Assembly: GCA_030645575.1 (NCBI GenBank) | Contig: JAUSMJ010000079.1 | Coordinates: 1-44,150 of the forward strand | Length of the DNA stretch: 44,150 nucleotides | Source of the DNA: Caulobacter sp. | Lineage (GTDB): Bacteria; Pseudomonadota; Alphaproteobacteria; Caulobacterales; Caulobacteraceae | Reading direction: 5' to 3' | Shown here: positions 8,734 through 15,337 of the stretch, piece by piece | Layout of the letters: the number at the start of each line of letters is the position of its first letter | How positions within the stretch are numbered: the first letter of the stretch is position 1 | Position numbers and translations under genes: made by a program | Notes under the pieces: model-generated | Database searches by the model: none | Seen by the model: the letters and a program-made list of their open reading frames with translations, nothing else | Told to the model about the DNA's origin: nothing

Positions 8734-10221
8734 ATGACCAACATCACCCGCCGCGGCCTGATGGCCGCGTCCGCCGCCGTCGCCGCCCTGCCGGCCGCCG
8801 CCACAGCCAAGCCTAAGCCGGCCGCCGCCGCAGCCTGGACGCCCGACGCAACCACCGTCGCGGCGATGATCCGCAGCAGGGAGATCAGTCCGCTCGAGGC
8901 CGTCGAGGCGGCCATTCGCCGGACCGAGGCGCTGCAGCCGACGCTGAACTTCATGGTCAACTCCGACTTCGACCGGGCCCTGGACGCTGCGAAGGCCGGC
9001 GGCCAGACCGGTCCGTTCGCGGGCGTGCCGTTCCTGGTCAAGGATCTCAACGACTACGCCGGCACGCCGACCCGCAATGGTTCGGCTGGCAGCTATGGCG
9101 CGCCGCCGGCCACGGCCAACGATCCCTGGGTCGATGCGGCGCTGAAGGCCGGCTTCATCGTCATCGGCAAGTCCGCCTCGCCCGAGTTCGGCTATCTGCC
9201 GACCACCGAGCCGCTGGCCTATGGCCCCACGCGCAATCCCTGGAACACCGGCCACTCGACCGGCGGGTCATCGGGCGGCGCGGCGGCGGCGGTGTCGGCC
9301 GGCGTGGTCAGCATCGCCCACGCCAGCGACGGCGGCGGCTCGATCCGCATCCCGGCGGCCAACTGCGGGCTGTTCGGCTTCAAGCCCTCGCGTGGCCGCC
9401 TGGCCGGCAACACCGGGCTGAAGGTCATCGACCTGTCGGTCAACCATGTGGAGACCCATTCGGTGCGCGACTCGGCGGCCATGTTCGCGGCCACCGAACG
9501 GACAGACGCGACCGCGCCGTACCGGCCGATCGGCTTCATCCGCAAGCCCTCGCGCCGCAAGCTGCGGATCGGCGTGCTCAGCGCCAGCGGCAACGGCCGC
9601 CAGCCCGACGCCGAGGTCCGCGCCGGCCTCGACAGCGCCGTCGGCCTGCTGCAGGCGATGGGCCACCAGGTCAGCGAGACGGGCTGGCCGATCGACTCCG
9701 CGCGCTTCGGCCAGGACTTCCTGACCCTGTGGTCGGCCGGGGCGGCGATGGACATCGCCGCCGTGAGCAAGGCCCTGGGGCGGGCGCCCGACCGGTCGAT
9801 GGCCGAACCCTTCTCCCTGGCGATGGCCGAGCTGATCGCCAAGGCGCCGCAGGGGGCCGTGGACGCCGCCATCGGCCGGCTGGCGGAGGCCTCGGCGGCC
9901 TACGACGGCTGGTTCGCGACCTTCGACGTGATCGTCTCGCCAGTGCTGGCCAAGCCGCCCGTGCCGCTGGGCTATGTGTCGGGCGACGTGCCGTTCGCGG
10001 TGCTGTCGGAGCGCCTGACCGACTATGTCGGCTACACCCCGCTGCAGAACATCGCCGGCGCCCCGGCCATGAGCGTGCCGCTGCACTGGACCGCCGACGG
10101 CCTGCCCGTGGGGGTGCAGTTCGCGGCGAAGGCGGGCAACGACGCGATGCTGTTCCAGCTGGCCTATCAGCTGGAGGCGGCGCGGCCGTGGGCGGGGCGC
10201 AAGCCGCCCGTTTTTGCCTGA
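8734..10221 (+). CDS. Tat-exported amidase (amidase signature family)
   Basis: 495 aa. The N-terminus MTNITRRGLMAASAAVAALP has a twin-arginine signal, so the folded enzyme is probably exported to the periplasm. The amidase-signature triad is complete: Lys103 (FLVKDL), cis-Ser179 (HSTGGSSGG) and nucleophile Ser203 (DGGGSIRIPA), with the usual 24-residue spacing between the serines. Family enzymes hydrolyse carboxylic amides; the substrate is unknown. A GAGGGAGG ribosome site lies just upstream of the ATG. Length agrees with the family. Confidence 0.9.
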   Translation: MTNITRRGLMAASAAVAALPAAATAKPKPAAAAAWTPDATTVAAMIRSREISPLEAVEAAIRRTEALQPTLNFMVNSDFDRALDAAKAGGQTGPFAGVPFLVKDLNDYAGTPTRNGSAGSYGAPPATANDPWVDAALKAGFIVIGKSASPEFGYLPTTEPLAYGPTRNPWNTGHSTGGSSGGAAAAVSAGVVSIAHASDGGGSIRIPAANCGLFGFKPSRGRLAGNTGLKVIDLSVNHVETHSVRDSAAMFAATERTDATAPYRPIGFIRKPSRRKLRIGVLSASGNGRQPDAEVRAGLDSAVGLLQAMGHQVSETGWPIDSARFGQDFLTLWSAGAAMDIAAVSKALGRAPDRSMAEPFSLAMAELIAKAPQGAVDAAIGRLAEASAAYDGWFATFDVIVSPVLAKPPVPLGYVSGDVPFAVLSERLTDYVGYTPLQNIAGAPAMSVPLHWTADGLPVGVQFAAKAGNDAMLFQLAYQLEAARPWAGRKPPVFA

Positions 10222-10227
10222 CCCAGT

Positions 10228-10279
10228 TGCTTGCATAATTCGCCATCATCGACCACAATGCTTGCATGAACAGCAAGCA
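10228..10279 (+). promoter_or_regulatory. Repeated TGCTTGC motifs around the hicA start (candidate HicB operator)
   Basis: TGCTTGCAT occurs at 10228-10236 and again at 10259-10267, 31 bases apart (about three helical turns). The second copy is followed by an inverted GCAAGCA at 10273-10279, so a 7-bp inverted repeat straddles the hicA start codon. CATAAT at 10234-10239 could be a -10 element. HicB-type antitoxins with a ribbon-helix-helix domain bind such repeats to autorepress; here that is inference. Confidence 0.45.
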
Positions 10280-10520
10280 GCGGAAAACGCTCGCGGCCAT
10301 TTTCGCCGAGCCGGTTTCCGGCACGGTGGAATGGTCTGCGATCGAGAACCTGCTTGTCGCCGTTGGTTGCGAGGTGATCGAGGGATCAGGGTCGCGCGTG
10401 CGGTTCGTGTTCGACGGCATTGTTGCGGCCTTCCATCGGCCGCATCCCGCCAAGGAGGCGAAGCGGTATCAGGTTCGCGACGCCAGGGAGTTCCTGCTCA
10501 GGATCGGAGTGAAACCATGA
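10266..10520 (+). CDS. hicA: HicA-type mRNA interferase toxin
   Basis: 84 aa, within the size range of HicA. The fold pattern (helix with WSAIENLLVAVGCEV, then GSGSRVRFVF, then FHRPHPAKEAKRYQVRDAREFLLRIG) matches the double-stranded-RNA-binding-like HicA family; the His in FHRPHP is the likely catalytic residue. HicA cleaves mRNA and is neutralised by HicB. Its stop overlaps the start of the next gene by four bases (ATGA), the usual hicAB arrangement. There is no clear ribosome site, so the toxin may be poorly translated or leaderless. Confidence 0.85.
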   Translation: MNSKQRKTLAAIFAEPVSGTVEWSAIENLLVAVGCEVIEGSGSRVRFVFDGIVAAFHRPHPAKEAKRYQVRDAREFLLRIGVKP

Positions 10521-10852
10521 GCGCCATGACCTTCAAGGGCTACGCCGCCCGGGTCGAATACGACGCCGACGATGAAATCTTCACCGGCCGGATCGCCGGG
10601 ATCGCCGACATCATTGGCTTCCATGCCGATACCGTGGAGGACCTGAAGGCGGCCTTCCACGAAGCGGTGGAAGATTACATCGCGACCTGCGCAAAAGTCG
10701 GCAAGCCGCCGCGGAAGCCGTTCTCCGGCCGGCTCATGCTGCGGGTCGATCCAAAGGTCCACGCCGACGCCACGCGCGCGGCCGAACTCGCCGGTCAGAG
10801 CCTCAACACCTGGAGCGAGGACGCCCTTCGGCGGGCGGCGCGGGAGGGCTGA
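10517..10852 (+). CDS. hicB: HicB-type antitoxin
   Basis: 111 aa. The N-terminal half (FKGYAARVEYDADDEIFTGRIAGI) is the degenerate RNase-H-like HicB domain that binds the toxin; the C-terminal half (GRLMLRVDPKVHADATRAAELAGQSLNTWSEDALRRA) is a ribbon-helix-helix DNA-binding domain, implying autoregulation of the operon. Start ATG at 10517 is fixed by the ATGA overlap with hicA; a longer frame from 10214 runs through the toxin gene and is not real. Confidence 0.85.
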   Translation: MSAMTFKGYAARVEYDADDEIFTGRIAGIADIIGFHADTVEDLKAAFHEAVEDYIATCAKVGKPPRKPFSGRLMLRVDPKVHADATRAAELAGQSLNTWSEDALRRAAREG

Positions 10853-10860
10853 GGTACGCC

Positions 10861-12612
10861 CTACCCCTCCTCGAACACCTTCTTCAGTTCGTTCTTGAGG
10901 ATCTTGCCGTTGGCGTTGCGCGGCAGGGTCTCGTGCCAGAAGGCGACCTTCACGGGCACCTTGAAGGCGGCCAGGCGGTCGGCGACGAAGGCGCGCAGTT
11001 CCTGCTCCGTCGCGGACGCGCCCTCCTTCAGGGTCACGACGGCGCCCGGCTCCTCGCCTAGCGTTTTGTGCGGGATGCCGACCAGGGCCGCGTCCATCAC
11101 GGCCGGGTGGTCGTAGAGGACGTTCTCGACCTCGATGCAGTAGATGTTCTCGCCGCCGCGGATCAGCATGTCCTTGGCCCGGTCGATGATGAAGCAGAAG
11201 CCCTCCTCGTCCAGCCGGGCCAGGTCACCCGTGCGGACCCAGCCATCGACGAAGGTCTGGGCCGTCGCCTCGGGCTTGTTCCAGTAGCCCTTCACCACCT
11301 GCGGCCCCTTGCACCACAGCTCGCCGACCGCGCCGATCGGCAGCTCGGTGTAGGGCGCGTCCACCGTCATGATCTTCAGGTCGGTGACCGGCACGGGCGG
11401 GCCGCAGCTGTCGGGGCGATGCTCGTAGTCCTCGGCCGAGTTGGAGGTCGCCGTGGCGCTGGTCTCGGTCATGCCCCAGCCGTTGCCGGCGTGGGATTTG
11501 GGCCAGACTTCCTTGATCTTGCGCACCAGCTCCGGCGCCGACGGCGCGCCGCCGTAGGCCATGCTCTCGATCGAGCTGAGGTCGTATTTCGCGCGGGCCG
11601 GATGCTCGATCAGCTGCCAGGCGATGGTCGGCACGCCGCCGGCGCTGGTCAGCCGCTCGCGCTCGATGATCTGCATCGCCTGCTCGGGATCCCATTTGCG
11701 CATCATGGCCAGCTTGCCGCCGGCGTAGAGGGTCGGGTTGAGCACGGCGAAACAGCCAGTCGCGTGGAAGAACGGCACGCTGAGCAGGCTGCCCTTCTGC
11801 GGCGCCGTCGGATCGGGCGCGGGCGGGGCCTCGCCGCGACGCAGGAACGGCCGGGCCCCGGCGCTGATGGCCGAGAAGATGTTCGAATTGACGTTGCGCT
11901 GGGTCGCCAGGGCGCCCTTGGGCTTACCCGTGGTGCCGGAGGTGTAGAAGATGGTCGCGTCGTCGTCGGCCTCGATCGGGGTCGTCGGCAGCGGCGTATC
12001 CGGCAGCCTGGCCCAGTCGTTGGGGCCGCCGATGGCGTCCTCCAGCTTGCTGACGAACGGGTGAGCCACCTCGTCGGTCATGCGGCTGACGAAGACATGC
12101 TTGAGATCGGGGCAGTTGGGGAAATGCTCGGCCAGGCGGTCGAACCGCTCGACATCGACGACGCAGACCTTGCTGCCCGAGTCGGTCAGGCCGTATTCGA
12201 GCTCGGGCCCGGTCCACCAGGCGTTCAGCGGCGTGACGATGGCGCCCAGGCTGGCGGCGGCATAGAAGGCCACCGGCCATTCGGGCAGGTTGCGCATGAC
12301 GATGGCGACCCGGTCGCCCTTAACCACGCCCTTGTCCGCCAGCGTCCTGGCGAAGGTCGCCACCGCCCGGTGAAAGGCCTCGAAGCTGACGCGCTCGGTC
12401 TCATGCACAAGGAAGATCTTGTCGCCGTGGGCCCGGCCGACGGTCACCACGTCGCGAATGCTCGGCGGCGCGTTCTTCCAGACCCGGGTCTTCACGCCGC
12501 GGATCTCGATTTCTTCCATCTCGGTGGGCATGCCCGGCGCGGTGAGGATGGCGTAGGCCTCCCGCACGGTCATCACGGGCCACGGCTTCTCGGACGCGAC
12601 GGCGTCGGTCAT
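10861..12612 (-). CDS. AMP-forming acyl-CoA synthetase (fatty-acid CoA ligase family)
   Basis: 583 aa ANL-superfamily enzyme converting a carboxylic acid, ATP and CoA to acyl-CoA. Visible motifs: P-loop FYTSGTTGKPKG at 222-233, NGWGMTETSAT, GWVRTGDLARLDEEGF with the hinge aspartate, DRAKDMLIRGGENIYCIEVEN, and the C-terminal PRNANGKILK lysine that catalyses adenylation. The start is ATG 12612 with AGGGAG in front; the longer frame overlaps lysR. It lies 95 bases downstream of lysR on the same strand. Chain length or aromatic substrate cannot be decided. Confidence 0.88.
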   Translation of the reverse strand: MTDAVASEKPWPVMTVREAYAILTAPGMPTEMEEIEIRGVKTRVWKNAPPSIRDVVTVGRAHGDKIFLVHETERVSFEAFHRAVATFARTLADKGVVKGDRVAIVMRNLPEWPVAFYAAASLGAIVTPLNAWWTGPELEYGLTDSGSKVCVVDVERFDRLAEHFPNCPDLKHVFVSRMTDEVAHPFVSKLEDAIGGPNDWARLPDTPLPTTPIEADDDATIFYTSGTTGKPKGALATQRNVNSNIFSAISAGARPFLRRGEAPPAPDPTAPQKGSLLSVPFFHATGCFAVLNPTLYAGGKLAMMRKWDPEQAMQIIERERLTSAGGVPTIAWQLIEHPARAKYDLSSIESMAYGGAPSAPELVRKIKEVWPKSHAGNGWGMTETSATATSNSAEDYEHRPDSCGPPVPVTDLKIMTVDAPYTELPIGAVGELWCKGPQVVKGYWNKPEATAQTFVDGWVRTGDLARLDEEGFCFIIDRAKDMLIRGGENIYCIEVENVLYDHPAVMDAALVGIPHKTLGEEPGAVVTLKEGASATEQELRAFVADRLAAFKVPVKVAFWHETLPRNANGKILKNELKKVFEEG

Positions 12613-12706
12613 GCAAAATCTCCCTGGAACGAAAGAAGGGCGTTCTTGCCGACGCCTCACGCCGTCCAAAGCACAGGCGCGGCGGGCATGCAAACACCTG
12701 TTTGAT

Positions 12707-13594
12707 CTATCGATCCACCGAGAGGGTTTGGACGATGAAATCGAGATAGGCGCGGGCCTTCCGGGGCAGCTCGCGGGCCGCCCAGACGGCGTGCAGTTCG
12801 AGCGGCGGCCCGCTCCAGCCGGGCAGGACCCTGACCAGCCGACCATCGGCGATCAACGGATCGACGAGGAAGGACGGTAGCAGCGCGACACCCAGTCCCT
12901 GCAGCGCCAGATCCAGCACGGCCTCGCCGGAGTTGGCGCGCGACTCGCCCTTGATCTCGACCTGGACCATCCGTCGCCCATCCGAGAGCGGCCAGCGGCG
13001 GCCGTAGCTGAGGCCGGTGAAGTCGAGTGTTCGGCAGTCGTTGAGGTCGTGCGGTGTCACGGCCTGTCCATGGCGCGCCACGAAATCCGGCGAGGCCGCC
13101 AGCCGCCTGTCATAGGCGCCGAGCCGGCGAGCGGTCAGGCGCGAATCCTCCATCGGGCCCAGCCGGAACGTCAGGTCCACCGCATCAACCACCGGATCAA
13201 TCCGTTCGTCCTTGAGGACGTACTCCACCCGCATGAGCGGCCAGGCGCGCAGGAAGTCGGCCGTCCGCGGTATCAGCCGGCTGCGGCCGAACGCCACCGA
13301 GCCGGCGACCCGCAAAAGTCCGGTCGGGATGCGATCCAGACCACGCACTGTCGTTTCCAGCCCATCCAGTTCAGCCAACAAGGCGCGGGCGCGGTCCAGC
13401 GCCAGATGGCCGGCCTCGGTCAGGGTCAGGCTGCGGGTGGAGCGGGCAAATAGCCGGGCCCCGAGCTGTGTTTCGAGTGCGCCGAGCAGACGGCTGGCGG
13501 CCGGCTGAGTCAGGCCCATCTCCCGGGCCGCGCCAGAGATCACCCCCGTCTCGGCGGCGCGGACGAACAGGCGGTAGGCGTCAAGGCGATCCAT
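12707..13594 (-). CDS. LysR-family transcriptional regulator
   Basis: 295 aa. The N-terminal winged helix-turn-helix (LDAYRLFVRAAETGVISGAAREMGLTQPAASRLLGALE) is followed by a LysR substrate-binding domain, with DLNDCRTLDF and GLGVALLPSFLVDPLIADGRL typical of the family. It is divergent from the CMD/YHS/DoxX operon at 13671, with 76 bases between, and upstream of the acyl-CoA ligase on its own strand, so it may control either or both. A dyad at 13593-13615 overlaps its start codon, suggesting autorepression. Confidence 0.9.
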   Translation of the reverse strand: MDRLDAYRLFVRAAETGVISGAAREMGLTQPAASRLLGALETQLGARLFARSTRSLTLTEAGHLALDRARALLAELDGLETTVRGLDRIPTGLLRVAGSVAFGRSRLIPRTADFLRAWPLMRVEYVLKDERIDPVVDAVDLTFRLGPMEDSRLTARRLGAYDRRLAASPDFVARHGQAVTPHDLNDCRTLDFTGLSYGRRWPLSDGRRMVQVEIKGESRANSGEAVLDLALQGLGVALLPSFLVDPLIADGRLVRVLPGWSGPPLELHAVWAARELPRKARAYLDFIVQTLSVDR

Positions 13595-13615
13595 TCATGT
13601 GCCAATCGCATGAAT
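13593..13615. promoter_or_regulatory. LysR-type dyad in the divergent promoter
   Basis: ATTCATG (13593-13599) and CATGAAT (13609-13615) form a perfect 7-bp inverted repeat with a 9-base spacer, satisfying the T-N11-A pattern of LysR operators. It overlaps the regulator's own ATG and sits about 55 bases before the divergent operon. Site assignment is inferred from position and symmetry. Confidence 0.55.
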
Positions 13616-13670
13616 TTGATGCAAAACCACAGGATTATCACCGCAATGTTGTGGCGCCATAAGCCCCTGC

Positions 13671-14234
13671 ATGGCCCAATTTCCGCTCCATACCCGCGCC
13701 ACCGCCCCGTTCGAGGCCAAGGCGATCCTCGACCAGACCAGCCAGGCCATGGGCTACGTCCCTGCCCTGATCGCCCAGATGGCCGAAGCGCCGGCGCTGC
13801 TGGAGGGTTATGCCGCCCTGTCGGCGATCTTCCGAAAGACCGCGTTCCCGCCCGCCGAACAACAGCTGGTGCTGCTGACCGTCTCGGTCGAGCACGAGAG
13901 CCACTACTGCACGCCCGCCCACACGGTCCGGGCCCGGGACGCCACGCTGGACGAGGCGGTGATCACCGCCATCCGCGCCGGCCGTTCCATCGCCGACCCG
14001 CGCCTTGAGGCGTTGCGACTGTTCACTCTGAAGATGGTTCGCGAGCGCGGCTTCCTCGCTGACGCCGACCTCGACACCTTCATCGCCGCCGGTTTCACCC
14101 GCGCCAACGCCCTGGAAATCACCCTCGCCGTCGGCCTCAAGACCCTGTCGAACTACGTCAACCACATCGCCGAAACCCCGCTTGACCCCCAGCTCGTCGC
14201 CGACGCCATCGGTGGCGAACGGTGCGTCGCCTGA
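13671..14234 (+). CDS. Carboxymuconolactone decarboxylase/AhpD-like protein with a single active-site cysteine
   Basis: 187 aa all-helical protein. The family hallmark normally reads CxxC followed by AH; here the segment is ESHYCTPAHT, so C80 and H84 are kept but the first cysteine is replaced by S77. It is therefore unlikely to run AhpD-type dithiol peroxidase chemistry by itself, though a single-cysteine reaction or a partner thiol is possible. First gene of a tight operon with the YHS and DoxX-like genes, probably controlled by the divergent LysR. No strong ribosome site is visible before the ATG. Confidence 0.75.
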   Translation: MAQFPLHTRATAPFEAKAILDQTSQAMGYVPALIAQMAEAPALLEGYAALSAIFRKTAFPPAEQQLVLLTVSVEHESHYCTPAHTVRARDATLDEAVITAIRAGRSIADPRLEALRLFTLKMVRERGFLADADLDTFIAAGFTRANALEITLAVGLKTLSNYVNHIAETPLDPQLVADAIGGERCVA

Positions 14235-14247
14235 AGGAGCCCCCGCA

Positions 14248-14694
14248 ATGAAGCGTCTGATCCTGGCCCTGGCGCTCGCCGCCGCCCTCCCCGGCGCGGC
14301 CCTGGCCGCCAAGCCGCCCGTCTACACCGCGCCGTTCTCGCCGGTCGGCGCGGGCGGCTATGACGTGGTGGCCTATTTCACCGTCGGTCATCCGGTGAAG
14401 GGCGACCCGAAATACGCCACCGACTGGAAGGGTGTCAGCTGGCGGTTCTCTTCGGCGGCCAACCTGGCGAAGTTCAGGGCCAACCCGGCCGCCTACGCGC
14501 CACAATACGGCGGCTACTGCGCCTGGGCCGTGGCCCATGACTATACGGCCAAGGGTGATCCGTTGAGCTGGAAGGTCGTCGGCGGCAAGCTGTACCTCAA
14601 CTACAACGCCGAAATTCAGGGAAAGTGGGTCAAGGACATCCCTGGCTACGTCCGCCAGGGCGACGCCAACTGGCCCAACGTCCTGAACAAATGA
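14248..14694 (+). CDS. Exported YHS-domain protein
   Basis: 148 aa with a clear signal peptide (MKRLILALALAAALPGAALA) and a YHS domain: GYDVVAYF, then FSSAANLAKFRANPAAYAPQYGGYCAWAVA. The YHS domain is a small, probably metal-binding or redox-related module. Related proteins are annotated as YHS (seleno)proteins; this one has an ordinary cysteine in GGYCA. Start ATG 14248 has AAGGAG eight bases upstream. It lies 13 bases after the CMD-like gene and overlaps the next gene by ATGA, so the three are cotranscribed. Confidence 0.8.
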   Translation: MKRLILALALAAALPGAALAAKPPVYTAPFSPVGAGGYDVVAYFTVGHPVKGDPKYATDWKGVSWRFSSAANLAKFRANPAAYAPQYGGYCAWAVAHDYTAKGDPLSWKVVGGKLYLNYNAEIQGKWVKDIPGYVRQGDANWPNVLNK

Positions 14695-15182
14695 GCGCCG
14701 CCATGAAACGCATCCTGAAATACCTGCCCGACCTGATGGCCGTGTTCATGGCCGTGATCTTCCTCGACAGCCTGCGCTACAAGTTCACCGACCATCCCAA
14801 GACCCAGGTGATCTTCGGCCTGCTCGACGGCTGGGCCAAAGGCCTTGGCGCGCCGGGCCTGTTCGCCCACACCGGCCTGTTCTCGCAGTATGTGATCGGG
14901 TCGATCGAGCTGCTGGCCTCGACCCTGTTGATCGTTGGCCTGCATCCCATGTTCAAACACCTGCAGGCCGGCGGCGCGCTGGCCGGGTTGCTGGTGATGG
15001 CGGGCGCGGTCAGCTTCCACCTGTTCACGCCGCTGGGAACCGACCCCAACCACGACGGCGGCGGCCTGTTCATCGTCGCCTGCACGAACCTGGCCTTCGC
15101 CGCGCTGCTGCTGGCGGTGTTCCGGCGGGCGGCGCTGGCGGAGCTGGGCCGGCGGGTCGGGGCGGTGTTGCGGCCGAGCTGA
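14691..15182 (+). CDS. DoxX-like integral membrane protein
   Basis: 163 aa with about four predicted membrane segments (YLPDLMAVFMAVIFLDSL, FSQYVIGSIELLASTLLIVGL, GALAGLLVMAGAVSFHLF, LFIVACTNLAFAALLLAVF), the topology of the DoxX/DoxD family. FxxYVIGSIELLAS is a family-like signature. The ATG overlaps the YHS gene's stop (ATGA), so translation is coupled. Function unknown; with a redox-type neighbour and an exported YHS protein, a role in envelope redox stress is plausible but inferred. It is followed by the REP pair at 15190-15328. Confidence 0.75.
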   Translation: MSAAMKRILKYLPDLMAVFMAVIFLDSLRYKFTDHPKTQVIFGLLDGWAKGLGAPGLFAHTGLFSQYVIGSIELLASTLLIVGLHPMFKHLQAGGALAGLLVMAGAVSFHLFTPLGTDPNHDGGGLFIVACTNLAFAALLLAVFRRAALAELGRRVGAVLRPS

Positions 15183-15189
15183 GGCTCCT

Positions 15190-15328
15190 CCCTCCCCTTC
15201 ATGGGGAGGGACGTCGGCAAAGCCGACAGGGTGGGGAAGTGTCGTGCCGTGCTGGATGTTCCATCGACGCGTCCAACTTCCCCACCCGTCCGGGCTTTGC
15301 CCGTCCACCCTCCCCATGAAGGGGAGGG
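15190..15328. repeat. Inverted pair of about 50-bp REP-like palindromic units
   Basis: Unit one (15190-15240) and the reverse complement of unit two (15276-15328) share CCCTCCCCTTCATGGGGAG at one end and GGGTGGGGAAGT at the other. Each has an outer palindrome (CTCCCC..ATGGGGAG) and an inner hairpin with loop AAA: GTCGGC-AAA-GCCGAC in one and GGGC-AAA-GCCC in the other. The pair fills the junction between the convergent DoxX-like gene and valS and could also act as a bidirectional terminator. Confidence 0.8.
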
Positions 15329-15337
15329 AAAGACGCC

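Noticed and set aside
10214..10516. Upstream extension of hicB
   Set aside because: Overlaps hicA in another frame; the ATGA junction fixes the hicB start.
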